Assembly: GCF_041270065.1 (NCBI RefSeq)
Contig: NZ_CP065958.1
Span: 7,254,001-7,318,000 of the forward strand
DNA length: 64,000 bases
Source: Streptomyces fradiae
Lineage (GTDB): Bacteria > Actinomycetota > Actinomycetes > Streptomycetales > Streptomycetaceae
Direction of reading: 5' to 3'
The notes under the pieces are model-generated. The model did not search any database. It was not told the DNA's origin and saw only the letters and a list, made by a program, of their open reading frames with translations. Below are positions 1 through 7,950 of this stretch, in pieces; the stretch's first letter is position 1; every line of letters begins with the position of its first letter. The translations under genes were made by a program, and so were the position numbers.

Positions 1-229
1 TGATACGTGAGGCGGGGGCGAACGGCAGCTCCTGGACGGCGCCGGCCGTGGGGGCGGGGGCGACCGGGCGGGCGACCGGGCGCGCGGCCGCGCTGGGCTG
101 CGGCGGGCCGGACTCGAAGCCGACCCCGTTGCGCATTATCGCCAGGCCGGACAGCATGACGAGAGCCAGCGCGCCCCAGGGTTGGCGTCTCCTGGCGGCG
201 TCGAAGAGGCTGAAGTCCTTGGGGCTCAT
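1..229 (-). CDS. Probable class F sortase, N-terminal part (runs off the window)
   Basis: Only the first 76 codons lie in the window. The start ATG is at 227-229, preceded by AAGGGAGAA as ribosome binding site. Visible are a short cytoplasmic start with a basic patch (ARRRQPWG), one membrane segment (about residues 18-31, ALALVMLSGLAIM), then RNGVGF and a Pro/Ala-rich extracytoplasmic linker. This N-terminus, and especially the PWGALALVMLSG-like segment, is what I recall from Streptomyces class F sortases, which are membrane-anchored transpeptidases. The catalytic domain (His, TLxTC Cys, Arg) would lie beyond the left edge, so the assignment is inference. Two small secreted proteins with matching C-terminal anchors lie next to it, which fits a sortase-substrate group. 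Confidence 0.6.
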   Translation of the reverse strand, partial: MSPKDFSLFDAARRRQPWGALALVMLSGLAIMRNGVGFESGPPQPSAAARPVARPVAPAPTAGAVQELPFAPASRI

Positions 230-573
230 GGTTCTCCCTTGGTGGCGTCACGGGAACGGTAAGGGCGCGGACGCGAACCGGCCTGCCGAGCGGGGCGAAC
301 GGGTGTCGGCCGATGGAGCGACCCGTACCGGCGGCCCCGCCCGGGGGAACGGGTGATCCGCCATCCGAGTAATCGTCAGATCATCGTTCTGACACTGTGT
401 GACCTGCGGATCCGTCAGATTCCCCACTCATTCGGCCGGTGTCGTTCCTCACCGGACCGGCTCAAAGCCGACATGCGAAGGCTTTTCCGGTTTGTGATGG
501 TTCGTCATGGAAGGCGTACTCGTCGAATCGCCCGGAGCACCGCTTTGGGGCGCCTTCCACTGGAGGTTCAACC
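230..573. promoter_or_regulatory. Divergent intergenic region with GTCAGA repeats
   Basis: This 344-base gap separates the sortase gene from the divergent secreted-protein gene. It is less GC-rich than its surroundings between about 360 and 500. GTCAGA (375-380) is followed by its inverted copy TCTGAC (388-393), with a third GTCAGAT at 414-420. This arrangement could bind a regulator or overlap a promoter. No credible ORF was seen in it. The ribosome binding site GGAGG of the right-hand gene ends the region. Confidence 0.3.
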
Positions 574-1107
574 ATGCGTGCTGCACGCACTCTGGCGGTG
601 ACGGCGACCGCGTTCGCGGCGCTCGGGCTCGCGGCCCCCCTCGCCACCGCCACCAACGGGCCCAGCAGCGTGACCGTCGGCTCCTTCCAGGCCCCGAAGG
701 GTGGCGACAACAACAATTCCAATATCACCGTCTCCCCCTTCGCGGTTCACCAGGGTGCGCTTCTCCTGGTCACCACCCGGGACTGCGCCGCGGGCACGGT
801 CTCGTCCGCGGCCTTCCCGTCCGGCACCCTCTCGGGCTCCAACCAGGGGTTCTCCACTGTCAGCGTCCGCATCTTCGACAACGCCACGCCCGGCCTGCAC
901 ACCGTGACCGCCACGTGCGTCAACGGCCGCAAGCTCACGACGCAGTTCCGCGTGCTTGCAGGTCAGGGTTCGCAGGGCGGTCTGGGCGGCTCGCTCGCCC
1001 CGGGCTCCACCGAGATGGCGGTGGGCGGCAGCCTCGTCGCCGCCGCGGCGCTGGGCGGGGGGCTGTTCATCGCCCGCCGGCGCCGCACGACCGGCGCGGG
1101 GGTCTGA
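574..1107 (+). CDS. Small secreted protein with C-terminal GGLGGS-TM-RRRR anchor
   Basis: A 177-residue exported protein. The ATG at 574 is chosen because GGAGG lies just upstream and the signal peptide follows at once (MRAARTLAVTATAFAALG, cleavage near ATA-TNG). The mature part is a single Ig-like beta-rich domain with two cysteines (DC and TC). The end carries GGLGGS, a short linker, a hydrophobic segment of about 17 residues and RRRR, which is the layout of a cell-wall sorting signal without an LPxTG box. The protein encoded at 1232-1795 has the same tail. With a sortase gene next door, I infer it is a substrate of that sortase. Its function is unknown. Confidence 0.8.
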   Translation: MRAARTLAVTATAFAALGLAAPLATATNGPSSVTVGSFQAPKGGDNNNSNITVSPFAVHQGALLLVTTRDCAAGTVSSAAFPSGTLSGSNQGFSTVSVRIFDNATPGLHTVTATCVNGRKLTTQFRVLAGQGSQGGLGGSLAPGSTEMAVGGSLVAAAALGGGLFIARRRRTTGAGV

Positions 1108-1135
1108 CCGGCCGAACCTCCCGGTCGGCCCGCAA

Positions 1136-1184
1136 CGCCCGTCGCCCCCGAGTCCCTGTTTCCAGGGCTCGGGGGCGACGGGCG
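1136..1184. terminator. Bidirectional hairpin terminator
   Basis: A long inverted repeat starts CGCCCGTCGCCCCCGAG and closes with CTCGGGGGCGACGGGCG, around a short CCTG...CAGG inner stem. It lies between two convergent genes (stops at 1107 and 1232) and can end transcription from both sides. Confidence 0.85.
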
Positions 1185-1231
1185 TGTACGGGCTTGTACG
1201 GGGCGGGGTGCGCCGGCACTCCCGGGCGCCG

Positions 1232-1795
1232 TCAGTGGCGCCGGCCGTCGGTCGCCGACGACCTGCGGCGGATCACGTAGACCAGACCGCCCGCCGCGGC
1301 GAGCACAAGCGCTCCGCCGGCCGCGAAGGTCCAGGAGTCGGTGGCGTCGAACGAGCCGCCGAGACCGCCTGCCACCCCGCGCGGGGTGACGAGCCCGGTC
1401 GACCGGGCCGTCGGCGTCGCCGGCGTGCCGCCGCTGATGGTCAGATCGACGGTGCCCTGGATGCCGCCGGTGCAGTTGAAGGTCACCGTGTACACGGCGC
1501 CGCGCTTGGCGTCCGCGTCCACGGTGGCGGTGACCAGCGAGTTCGGGGCGATGGTGACGGTGTCGAAGATGCCGGCCGAGGCCGTCGCCGTACTGGCGCA
1601 GCCGGGCGCGCTGAGCGTGATCCGGCCGCCGGGCGCGACGACCCCGGGCGACACGACGAAATCGCCCGGGGCCTTCGCTCCGGGCGCCTGACGGGCGGGC
1701 GCCGGGGCGCCGTCGGCGGCGACGGCGAGGGGGGCGGCCAGGGCGAGGGCGGCCGCCCCCAGCAGAGCGGTGGACGCGGCACGTATCGCGCGCAT
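1232..1795 (-). CDS. Small secreted protein with C-terminal GGLGGS-TM-RRR anchor
   Basis: A 187-residue exported protein. The ATG at 1793-1795 has GGAGG 7 bases upstream; a TTG six bases earlier is less likely because it nearly touches that site. There is a signal peptide (RAASTALLGAAALALAAPLAVA), then a Pro/Ala-rich stretch, then one Ig-like domain with two cysteines (GCAS and NCTG). The C-terminus reads GGLGGS, linker, GGALVLAAAGGLVYVI and RRR, closely matching the tail of the protein at 574-1107. The two genes converge on a shared terminator. The protein is probably fixed to the envelope by the nearby sortase; its function is unknown. Confidence 0.8.
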   Translation of the reverse strand: MRAIRAASTALLGAAALALAAPLAVAADGAPAPARQAPGAKAPGDFVVSPGVVAPGGRITLSAPGCASTATASAGIFDTVTIAPNSLVTATVDADAKRGAVYTVTFNCTGGIQGTVDLTISGGTPATPTARSTGLVTPRGVAGGLGGSFDATDSWTFAAGGALVLAAAGGLVYVIRRRSSATDGRRH

Positions 1796-1912
1796 GGTCA
1801 ATCCTCCGGGTCCCCGAGGAGCAGCCGCGGAAGGGGTATCCGCGAGAAAGGCGGGACATGCACCTCGATGCCCGAAACGCTAGGAGCCCCCTACCACAGC
1901 CGCGATCCCAGA

Positions 1913-1957
1913 CGCGCGAATGGGGCACCGATGTCCCCCGCTCGGCCCATTCGCGCG
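1913..1957. terminator. Hairpin terminator downstream of the DUF4239 gene
   Basis: A perfect 12-bp stem (CGCGCGAATGGG with CCCATTCGCGCG) closes a loop of about 21 bases, 8 bases beyond the stop of the minus-strand gene at 1965. It probably ends the two-gene operon encoded to its right. Confidence 0.7.
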
Positions 1958-1964
1958 CCTTCCG

Positions 1965-2729
1965 TCAGCCCGTGACCTGCGGGAAGAGGTCCACGAACGG
2001 CGCGGCCGTGGCCGCCAGGCCCCGGCTGAACGGTGCGTCGAAGTCCCAGATGAGGAAGAGCAGGAAGGCGATCAGGGCGCTGAACAGACCGGCGAGCAGC
2101 ACCTCTCGGCCGGTGCGCCGGATCTGCAGGGTGAAGATCAGGCCCACGGTCACCAGGGCGCCGGTGATGAGGCCGAACCACACCACCCCGGGCATCGTCG
2201 CGCCCGCGTTCTCGCCGCGCGCGTTGCGGGCGTCGTCGGCGACCGCGACCTGGTCCACCAGCGGCTGGTAGGCCTGGCCCTCGAAGTCGTTGGCGGGCTG
2301 GTAGTCCGTGACGCTGCGGCGCACCTTCTGCAGCAGCTCGGTGCCGGTGTCGCTCAGTTCGCCGTGCTCGGTCATGTACGGGAACTCGTCCTCGACCACG
2401 TACCGCACATAGGCGTCGATGTCGGCGCGGATCCGCTCCCGGGTGGCGAGCGGATAGACCTCGACGCGCTCCGAGATCTCGTGCATCGCCTGGGCCTCCT
2501 GGCGCACCGTCTCCTGGGCGGCGCTGCGGGCCTCCCAGACGCCGGCGATGGCGAGACCGAGGACGATCGCGTACACCACGCCGATCATCATCGTCATGTA
2601 CTCGATGACGTCGGGGGTCTCGCTGGGGTCGTCGTCCTCGGGGATCCGCCGGTGGTTGATGACGACGATGGCCAGCACGACGGCGCACGCGGCGGCCATC
2701 GCGATGGTGAGCACAACCCATTCGGACAA
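1965..2729 (-). CDS. DUF4239-type membrane protein
   Basis: A 254-residue membrane protein. Two membrane segments lie near the start (VLTIAMAAACAVVLAIVVI and MMIGVVYAIVLGLAIAGV), with an acidic PEDDDPSE loop between them. A long soluble helical region (about 65-180) follows, then two C-terminal segments (WFGLITGALVTVGLIFTL and VLLAGLFSALIAFLLFLIW). This two-plus-two layout and the Y-T-x-x-I-G-V-V-Y-A-I-V-L core fit the DUF4239 / bestrophin-like family, whose function is unsettled. It is followed by its own terminator and lies 51 bases downstream of the proline-rich gene, so both are probably one transcript. The family call is from memory. Confidence 0.75.
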   Translation of the reverse strand: MSEWVVLTIAMAAACAVVLAIVVINHRRIPEDDDPSETPDVIEYMTMMIGVVYAIVLGLAIAGVWEARSAAQETVRQEAQAMHEISERVEVYPLATRERIRADIDAYVRYVVEDEFPYMTEHGELSDTGTELLQKVRRSVTDYQPANDFEGQAYQPLVDQVAVADDARNARGENAGATMPGVVWFGLITGALVTVGLIFTLQIRRTGREVLLAGLFSALIAFLLFLIWDFDAPFSRGLAATAAPFVDLFPQVTG

Positions 2730-2780
2730 GGGTGTTTCCTCCGTTGCGGGGTGATGAGGGGTCAGGGGGTGGGCGGGGGG

Positions 2781-3389
2781 TCAGCGGGAGCGTGGCCGCA
2801 GGATCGCGGTCGCGATCACCGCGGGGGCGGTGACGAGCAGGGTCGTGGTGATCACGTTGGGGGTGCTCTTGGGCTTGACGCGGGCGGTGCGCTGGTAGTG
2901 CGGCAGGGCGACCGGGGTGGGCCGGGGCCGCACCGTGGGAACCGGGGACGGGCTCGGGGGCGCCGGCTCCGGCTCGGGCGCCGGGGGCGCGGGGCGCGGC
3001 GGCGGGGGCGGAGCGGGCCTCGGCGGCGTGGTGCGCACCGGGGGTGGTGGCGGGGCCGGCGGCTTCGGTTTGGGAGTGGCCTTCGGTGGGGGTTTCGGCG
3101 CGGGCTTGTGGGTCGGCTTCGGGGGATGGGTCGGGTGCGGCGGGTGGGTCGGATGCGGGGGATGCGTGGGGTGCGGGGGATGGGTCGGATGACACGGCCC
3201 GTCCCCCGCGATCGCCACCCCGCTCGATCCGCCGGGCCCGGTCACGGCCCAGGCGCACGCGTCGGCGGTCGCCGGCGTGGCCGGTGCGGTGAGCAACCAC
3301 ACCAGCGCGCCGGCCGCGAGCGGGCGCGTCAGCCGCGTCCCGTAGCGGGAGAACCGGTACTGAGGCAAGAGAGACACGCCGAGCAGCAT
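2781..3389 (-). CDS. Proline-rich secreted or surface protein with His-Pro-Thr repeats
   Basis: 202 residues from the ATG at 3387-3389. The start was chosen because a signal-type hydrophobic stretch (LAAGALVWLLTAPATPATA) begins about 25 residues in; the frame stays open further upstream but that part looks non-coding. After the signal come two cysteines (ACAW, PCHP), then near-perfect HPTHPP repeats, then a long Pro/Ala/Lys-rich spacer of the kind that spans a cell wall. The C-terminus has one hydrophobic segment (ITTTLLVTAPAVIATAIL) and a basic tail RPRSR. I do not recognise a family. The spacing suggests co-transcription with the DUF4239 gene. Confidence 0.65.
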   Translation of the reverse strand: MLLGVSLLPQYRFSRYGTRLTRPLAAGALVWLLTAPATPATADACAWAVTGPGGSSGVAIAGDGPCHPTHPPHPTHPPHPTHPPHPTHPPKPTHKPAPKPPPKATPKPKPPAPPPPPVRTTPPRPAPPPPPRPAPPAPEPEPAPPSPSPVPTVRPRPTPVALPHYQRTARVKPKSTPNVITTTLLVTAPAVIATAILRPRSR

Positions 3390-3908
3390 GATCGGACGGG
3401 TGCGCCGGACGGGCCGGAACGGCCCCCGATTCCCCGGATGGAGCGGATCTGGGCGTGCACTGGTTTGACGTTTCCGCCGATTCTGTCGTCTCACGGGCTG
3501 CCCAACGCCGCCAAGGGGCCCTCCGTTGCGGTGGATTCCCAACCGATCGGCCCCGTCCGCGGGGGCGGCGTGTGAGGGTGGTGCGGGGGCGGCGCGCGGC
3601 GTTCCACGGGCCCGGATCCGGTAACTGGCCGGTAGTCGCCGCCCGTTGCGTCACGGCATCCGCCCACCCGGCCCGCGGGCTGCGACGGAACGCAGGTCAG
3701 GGGGCCGCACGACCATATGCACGTGAATTTGCACGACCTGAAGGCGTGAACTCTTCCTTACCCGGAGCACGTGCCATTGGCGTGTGACCAAGAACGGATC
3801 GAGAATTTCCGTTTCCACTCGCTCTCTCGGCGGGCGATCAGTAGCCTCAGCTCGAACACAGGCCGCGAACACCTGGCCACATCTCACGGCGACTTGTTGG
3901 AGACTTTG
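3390..3908. promoter_or_regulatory. Intergenic region upstream of the DUF574 methyltransferase gene
   Basis: 519 bases between divergent genes, without a convincing ORF. The right half (about 3710-3900) is AT-richer. It contains a possible -10 box TAGCCT at 3842-3847, about 60 bases before the methyltransferase start; no clear -35 box was seen. The regulators are unknown. Confidence 0.35.
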
Positions 3909-4721
3909 ATGGAGCGTCCCGCCTGGGCTCCGCCGGGCATCGATATTTCGGTGCCGAGCGTGTCCCGTATGTACGACTTCTATCTGGGCGGCTCGCACAA
4001 TTTCGAAGTGGACCGGGAAGCGGCCCGCAAGGCCATGGAGTTCCTGCCGGGACTCCCCAAGATCATGCAGGCGAACCGTGCCTTCATGCGCCGGGCCGTG
4101 CGGCACGCGGTTGACAACGACGTCACGCAGTTCCTGGACATCGGCTCGGGGATACCGACCTTCGGCAACGTCCACGAGGTCGCCCAGGCCGCCAGCGAGG
4201 CCGCCCGGGTCGTCTACGTGGACCACGACCCGGTCGCCGTCGCCCACAGCAGGGCCGTGCTCGGCGACGACCCCCGCTCCGCCGTGGTCGCCGCGGACCT
4301 GCGCAAGCCGCGCGAGATCCTGCACAGCCACGAGGTCACCGAACTCCTCGACCTGGACCGCCCGGTGGCCCTGCTGCTCGTCGCCGTACTGCACTTCCTG
4401 GAGGACTCGGACGAGCCGGGCGCCGCCGTCGCCGAGCTGCTCGAGGGGCTCGCGCCCGGCAGCATGCTGGTCCTCACCCACGCCTCGTACGAGGGCATCC
4501 CCGTGCCGGAGGAGCGGGCCGGCGGCGCCGTCGGCGTCTACCGCGACATCCGCAACCCCCTGGTGATGCGCTCCCGCGAGGAGGTCACCCGCTTCTTCGA
4601 CGGCACCGAGATCGTCGAGCCGGGCGTCGTGCCCATGCCCCTGTGGCGGCCCGACAGTCCCGACGAGGAGGAGGATCCCTTCGCCTTCTCCGGGTTCGCA
4701 GGGGTGGGGCGCAAGGCGTGA
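3909..4721 (+). CDS. SAM-dependent methyltransferase, DUF574 (SAV2177) family
   Basis: 270 residues from the ATG at 3909, with TTGGAGA upstream; the longer frame from 3771 lacks family features. The N-terminus has the hallmark of this actinobacterial family (SRMYDFYLGGSHNFEVDRE). A Rossmann-type SAM pocket follows (FLDIGSGIPTFGNVHEVAQ, then VVYVDHDPVAVAHS with the acidic residue expected to hold the ribose). Later landmarks are LLVAVLHFLED and VLTHAS. The family is very abundant in Streptomyces and its substrates are not known. The stop codon overlaps the GTG start of the cyclic-di-GMP gene (GTGA), so the two are translationally coupled, which suggests a shared role in developmental signalling. 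Confidence 0.9.
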   Translation: MERPAWAPPGIDISVPSVSRMYDFYLGGSHNFEVDREAARKAMEFLPGLPKIMQANRAFMRRAVRHAVDNDVTQFLDIGSGIPTFGNVHEVAQAASEAARVVYVDHDPVAVAHSRAVLGDDPRSAVVAADLRKPREILHSHEVTELLDLDRPVALLLVAVLHFLEDSDEPGAAVAELLEGLAPGSMLVLTHASYEGIPVPEERAGGAVGVYRDIRNPLVMRSREEVTRFFDGTEIVEPGVVPMPLWRPDSPDEEEDPFAFSGFAGVGRKA

Positions 4722-6889
4722 AGGTGCCGTCCCAGCCTGCCGGTTCCGTGGCCGACGGACCGGAGGACAGACTCAGGCGGTTCGTGACCATCTGGAGCCG
4801 CGCCGTGTTCCCGGTCACCGCCACCTCGATGACCCGCCAGGAGTTCGAGCAGCACCTGCTGCCGCCCGCCCGGGAGCTGTGCGACGCGCTGCACGCCCGG
4901 CCCTTCGACACGGCGCCCGCACACCGGGTCGGGCAGGCCCTGGTGGCCGCCCACTGCACCGACCCGGACGCGCTCGCCCGCAGCCTCGGCGTGGTCGACG
5001 CCTACCTGGTGCTGTACTGCGGCGACGAACAGGGCGTCGGCGCCGAGGAGTTGCGCGCCCGCTGCGCCCGGCTCCAGCACGCCATGGCGGCCGGCTTCGC
5101 CCAGGCCCTGCGCGAACGCACCCTCGCCGAGCAGGAGTCCATCGCGCACTCCGCGCTGTCCGCGCGCAGCGCCGCCGAACTCGCCCTGCACGCCACCGAG
5201 AGCCGCTTCCGCGCGGTCTTCGACGGCGCCGCCGTCGGCATCGGCATCGCCGACCTCAACGGCAACATCCTGGAGGTGAACGAGGCCCTCACCCGCATGT
5301 TCGGCGGCCTGGAGGGGACCGTCACCAGCAAGAACATCGTCGAATGGGTGCATCCCGAGGACGGCCCGCACGTCTGGCGGCTGTACGACGAACTGGTGCG
5401 CGGCGAGCGCGAGTCGTACCGCGTCGAGAAGCCGTACTACCGCGGCGACGGCACGGTCTTGTGGACCAACCTCACCGTCTCGCTGCTGCGCGACGCGGCC
5501 GGCCTGCCGCAGTACCAGCTCGCGCTGATGGAGGACACCACCGAGCGGCGGCTGCTCAACCTCCGGCTGCGTTACGAGGCCACCCATGACGCGCTCACCG
5601 GGCTGCCCAACCGCACGCTGTTCTTCGAACGCCTGGAGAAGACCCTCGGCCCCGGCGGCGACGCCGGCTTCGGCCTGGCCTACCTCGACCTCGACGGCTT
5701 CAAGGTGATCAACGACAGCCTCGGGCACTCCACCGGAGACCGGCTGCTCGTCGAGGTCGCCGACCGGCTGCAGAGTTGTGTCGCCGCGCCCGGCGAGATG
5801 GTCGCCCGGCTCGGCGGCGACGAGTTCGTCGCGCTCACCACCGGCCCCGGCAGCGAGCGCAAGGTCGGCGAACTGGCCGACCGGATGCTGGCCTCGCTCG
5901 CCACCCCGATCAGCATCGACGGGCGCGAGCTCACCGTGCGCGGCAGCGTCGGCGTGGTGGAGGGGCCGGCGGGGGAGCGGACCGCGGCGGAGGTGCTGCG
6001 CAGCGCCGACATCACCATGTACCGGGCCAAGTCGGCGGGCGGCAACCGCTTCGAGTACGCCGACGAGGAGGCCGACGCGCGGGCCATCACCCGGCACGGG
6101 CTGACCACCGCGCTGCCGGCCGCCCTGGAGCGCGGCGAGTTCTTCATCGAGTACCAGCCGCTGGTGCACCTCGGCGACGGCAGCGTGCACGGCGCGGAGG
6201 CGCTCGTACGGTGGTGCCACCCGCAGCACGGGGTGCTCGGCCCGGACCGCTTCATCCCGCTCGCCGAGAACACCGGGCTCATCGTGCCGCTGGGCCGCTG
6301 GGTGCTCCAGGAGGCGGTGCGCCAGGCCCGGTTCTGGCAGGACGAGGCGCCCGGCGGGCACCCCGCGACCGGGCCGCTGCGGATCAACGTCAACCTCTCG
6401 CCGACCCAGCTGCACCACCCCGGCCTGGTCGCCGAGACCGTCGACGTCCTGGAGCGCTCCGGCCTCGAACCGGGCGCGCTGTGCCTGGAGGTCACCGAGT
6501 CCGCGCTCATCGGCGCCGACGACGACCTCCTGAAGCCGCTGCGGCAACTCGCCGAGATGGGCGTGGACATCGCGCTCGACGACTTCGGCACCGGCTACTC
6601 CAACCTGGCCAACCTGCGCCGCCTCCCGGTGAGCGTCCTCAAGCTGGACCGCTCCTTCACCCAGGGCATGCAGCAGCACCCGGCGGACCCGGTCGACATC
6701 AAGATCGTCGAGGGCATCGTCCAGCTCGCCCACAGCCTCGAACTCGCCGTCACCGTCGAGGGCGTCGAAACCGGCGCCCAGGCCCAGCAACTCCGCGCCC
6801 TCGGCTGCGACACGGCCCAGGGCTGGTACTACGCCCGCCCGGGCGCCCCGGACCGGATCCGGTCGCTGGCGCTGGTGGACGCGGTGTAG
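4718..6889 (+). CDS. rmdA: PAS-GGDEF-EAL cyclic-di-GMP protein, probable RmdA orthologue
   Basis: 723 residues from the GTG at 4718, which overlaps the previous stop. The order is an N-terminal helical region (1-150), a PAS domain (about 161-275), a GGDEF domain with intact GGDEF at 366-370, and an EAL domain with EAL at 494-496 plus DDFGTGYSNL, LKLDRSF and EGVET. Both diguanylate cyclase and phosphodiesterase motifs look intact. The allosteric I-site upstream of GGDEF is degenerate (A-x-x-E instead of R-x-x-D), so product inhibition may be weak. In S. coelicolor, rmdA (SCO0928) lies close to the sdh genes and their LysR gene, and the same neighbourhood is seen here. The symbol rests on that remembered synteny and the domain order. 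Confidence 0.8.
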   Translation: MKVPSQPAGSVADGPEDRLRRFVTIWSRAVFPVTATSMTRQEFEQHLLPPARELCDALHARPFDTAPAHRVGQALVAAHCTDPDALARSLGVVDAYLVLYCGDEQGVGAEELRARCARLQHAMAAGFAQALRERTLAEQESIAHSALSARSAAELALHATESRFRAVFDGAAVGIGIADLNGNILEVNEALTRMFGGLEGTVTSKNIVEWVHPEDGPHVWRLYDELVRGERESYRVEKPYYRGDGTVLWTNLTVSLLRDAAGLPQYQLALMEDTTERRLLNLRLRYEATHDALTGLPNRTLFFERLEKTLGPGGDAGFGLAYLDLDGFKVINDSLGHSTGDRLLVEVADRLQSCVAAPGEMVARLGGDEFVALTTGPGSERKVGELADRMLASLATPISIDGRELTVRGSVGVVEGPAGERTAAEVLRSADITMYRAKSAGGNRFEYADEEADARAITRHGLTTALPAALERGEFFIEYQPLVHLGDGSVHGAEALVRWCHPQHGVLGPDRFIPLAENTGLIVPLGRWVLQEAVRQARFWQDEAPGGHPATGPLRINVNLSPTQLHHPGLVAETVDVLERSGLEPGALCLEVTESALIGADDDLLKPLRQLAEMGVDIALDDFGTGYSNLANLRRLPVSVLKLDRSFTQGMQQHPADPVDIKIVEGIVQLAHSLELAVTVEGVETGAQAQQLRALGCDTAQGWYYARPGAPDRIRSLALVDAV

Positions 6890-6958
6890 GGGGCGGCGCG
6901 TTGCCGAACGGTGCCCGCACGCGGGGCGGGGCGCCGTGCCCACCCCGAACGGCGGGCC

Positions 6959-7855
6959 TCAGGCCAGCGGCCCGCCCCGGCGTGAGGCCATCAGGAGCTT
7001 CTGGAGCTCCCGGGCGGCCCGCGGCGGCGCGACGTCGCTGCGGTGGGCCAGGGCGATGGTGCGGCGGAGGCCCGGGCGGGCCAGGGCGGTGACGCGGAGG
7101 TCGCGGCCGGCGCGGGCGGCGACCATGGCCGGGACGACGGCGAGGCCGAGCCCGGCCCGGACGAAGCCGAGGACGGCGTCCAGCTCGCCGCCCTCGACCG
7201 TGAAGGAGGGCTCGAAGCCCTCCGCGCGGCAGGCGGCCACGGTCAGCTCCCGCAGGTCGTACCCGTGCCGGAACATCACCAGCGGCTGCTCCCGCAGCTC
7301 CGCGATCCGCACCGGCCGCCGCGGCGCCGGAGCCGAGGCCGACGACACCACCACCAGGTCCTCCGTCAGCAGCTCCACCGTGGTCAGCGCGGGCGACGGC
7401 GTCGGCAGCGGCAGCACCACCAGCGCCAGGTCGAGCGCGCCGCGCGCCAGCTCCCGTACCAGGTCGTGCGAGCCGCCCTCCTCGATCAGCAGCCGGATCC
7501 CCGGATGCAGGTCGTGGAAGTCGCGCAGCACGTCCGGCAGCAGCCCGGTGCACAGAGACGGCGTCGCGCCGAGCCGCACCCGGCCCCGCTTCAGCTGCAC
7601 CAGCTCCTGCACCTCGTGCCGCGCGGTGTCCGTGTCGGCGAGGATCCGGCGGGCCAGCGGCAGCAGCGCCTCGCCCGCGTCGGTGAGCGCGATGTTCCCG
7701 CGGGCCCGGCTGAACAGCTCCGCGCCCAGCTCCTGCTCAAGCGCCTTGATCTGCTGTGAAAGTGAGGGCTGCGAGACATGCACCCGCTCGGCGGCCCGGG
7801 TGAAGTGGCGGGTCTCGGCGACGGCGACGAAGTACAGGAGCTGCTGGAACTGCAT
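6959..7855 (-). CDS. LysR-family transcriptional regulator, divergent from sdhCAB
   Basis: 298 residues, the usual LysR length. The N-terminal helix-turn-helix (MQFQQLLYFVAVAETRHFTR to SLSQQIKALEQELG) is followed by the standard substrate-binding domain (VRLGATPSLCTGLLPDVL, GLGLAVVPAMV). It is transcribed away from sdhCAB across a 95-base gap holding a palindromic T-N11-A box, so it probably controls the sdh operon and itself. S. coelicolor has a LysR gene at the same place (SCO0925, from memory). The effector is unknown; a carboxylate of central metabolism would be natural but is a guess. Confidence 0.9.
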   Translation of the reverse strand: MQFQQLLYFVAVAETRHFTRAAERVHVSQPSLSQQIKALEQELGAELFSRARGNIALTDAGEALLPLARRILADTDTARHEVQELVQLKRGRVRLGATPSLCTGLLPDVLRDFHDLHPGIRLLIEEGGSHDLVRELARGALDLALVVLPLPTPSPALTTVELLTEDLVVVSSASAPAPRRPVRIAELREQPLVMFRHGYDLRELTVAACRAEGFEPSFTVEGGELDAVLGFVRAGLGLAVVPAMVAARAGRDLRVTALARPGLRRTIALAHRSDVAPPRAARELQKLLMASRRGGPLA

Positions 7856-7876
7856 GCGTCAAGCCTACCCGCATTC

Positions 7877-7891
7877 ATAGGTGGCGCCTAT
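7877..7891. promoter_or_regulatory. Predicted LysR-type operator
   Basis: ATAGG-TGGCG-CCTAT is a perfect inverted repeat containing the T-N11-A pattern of LysR recognition sites. Its centre lies about 66 bases upstream of the probable sdhC transcription start, the normal distance for a LysR activator, and close to the start of the LysR gene itself. Confidence 0.65.
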
Positions 7892-7912
7892 CGAGATGAG
7901 CCGAACCATGTC

Positions 7913-7943
7913 TTGGACCTCTCGGGTCCTTCGGCCCTAGCGT
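7913..7943 (+). promoter_or_regulatory. Probable sdhCAB promoter
   Basis: TTGGAC (7913-7918) and TAGCGT (7938-7943) are separated by 19 bases. The -10 box ends 7 bases before the sdhC ATG, so the transcript would be leaderless or nearly so; no ribosome binding site precedes the ATG. Confidence 0.55.
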
Positions 7944-7950
7944 CTTTTCC

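Noticed and set aside
3455..3787. 110-codon ORF in the gap before the DUF574 gene
   Set aside because: Arg/Ala-rich composition, no ribosome binding site and no family resemblance; treated as non-coding.
4538..6943. 801-codon open frame antisense to the GGDEF-EAL gene
   Set aside because: Same GC-frame effect; no start-site support and no recognisable motif, whereas the opposite strand encodes a full PAS-GGDEF-EAL protein.
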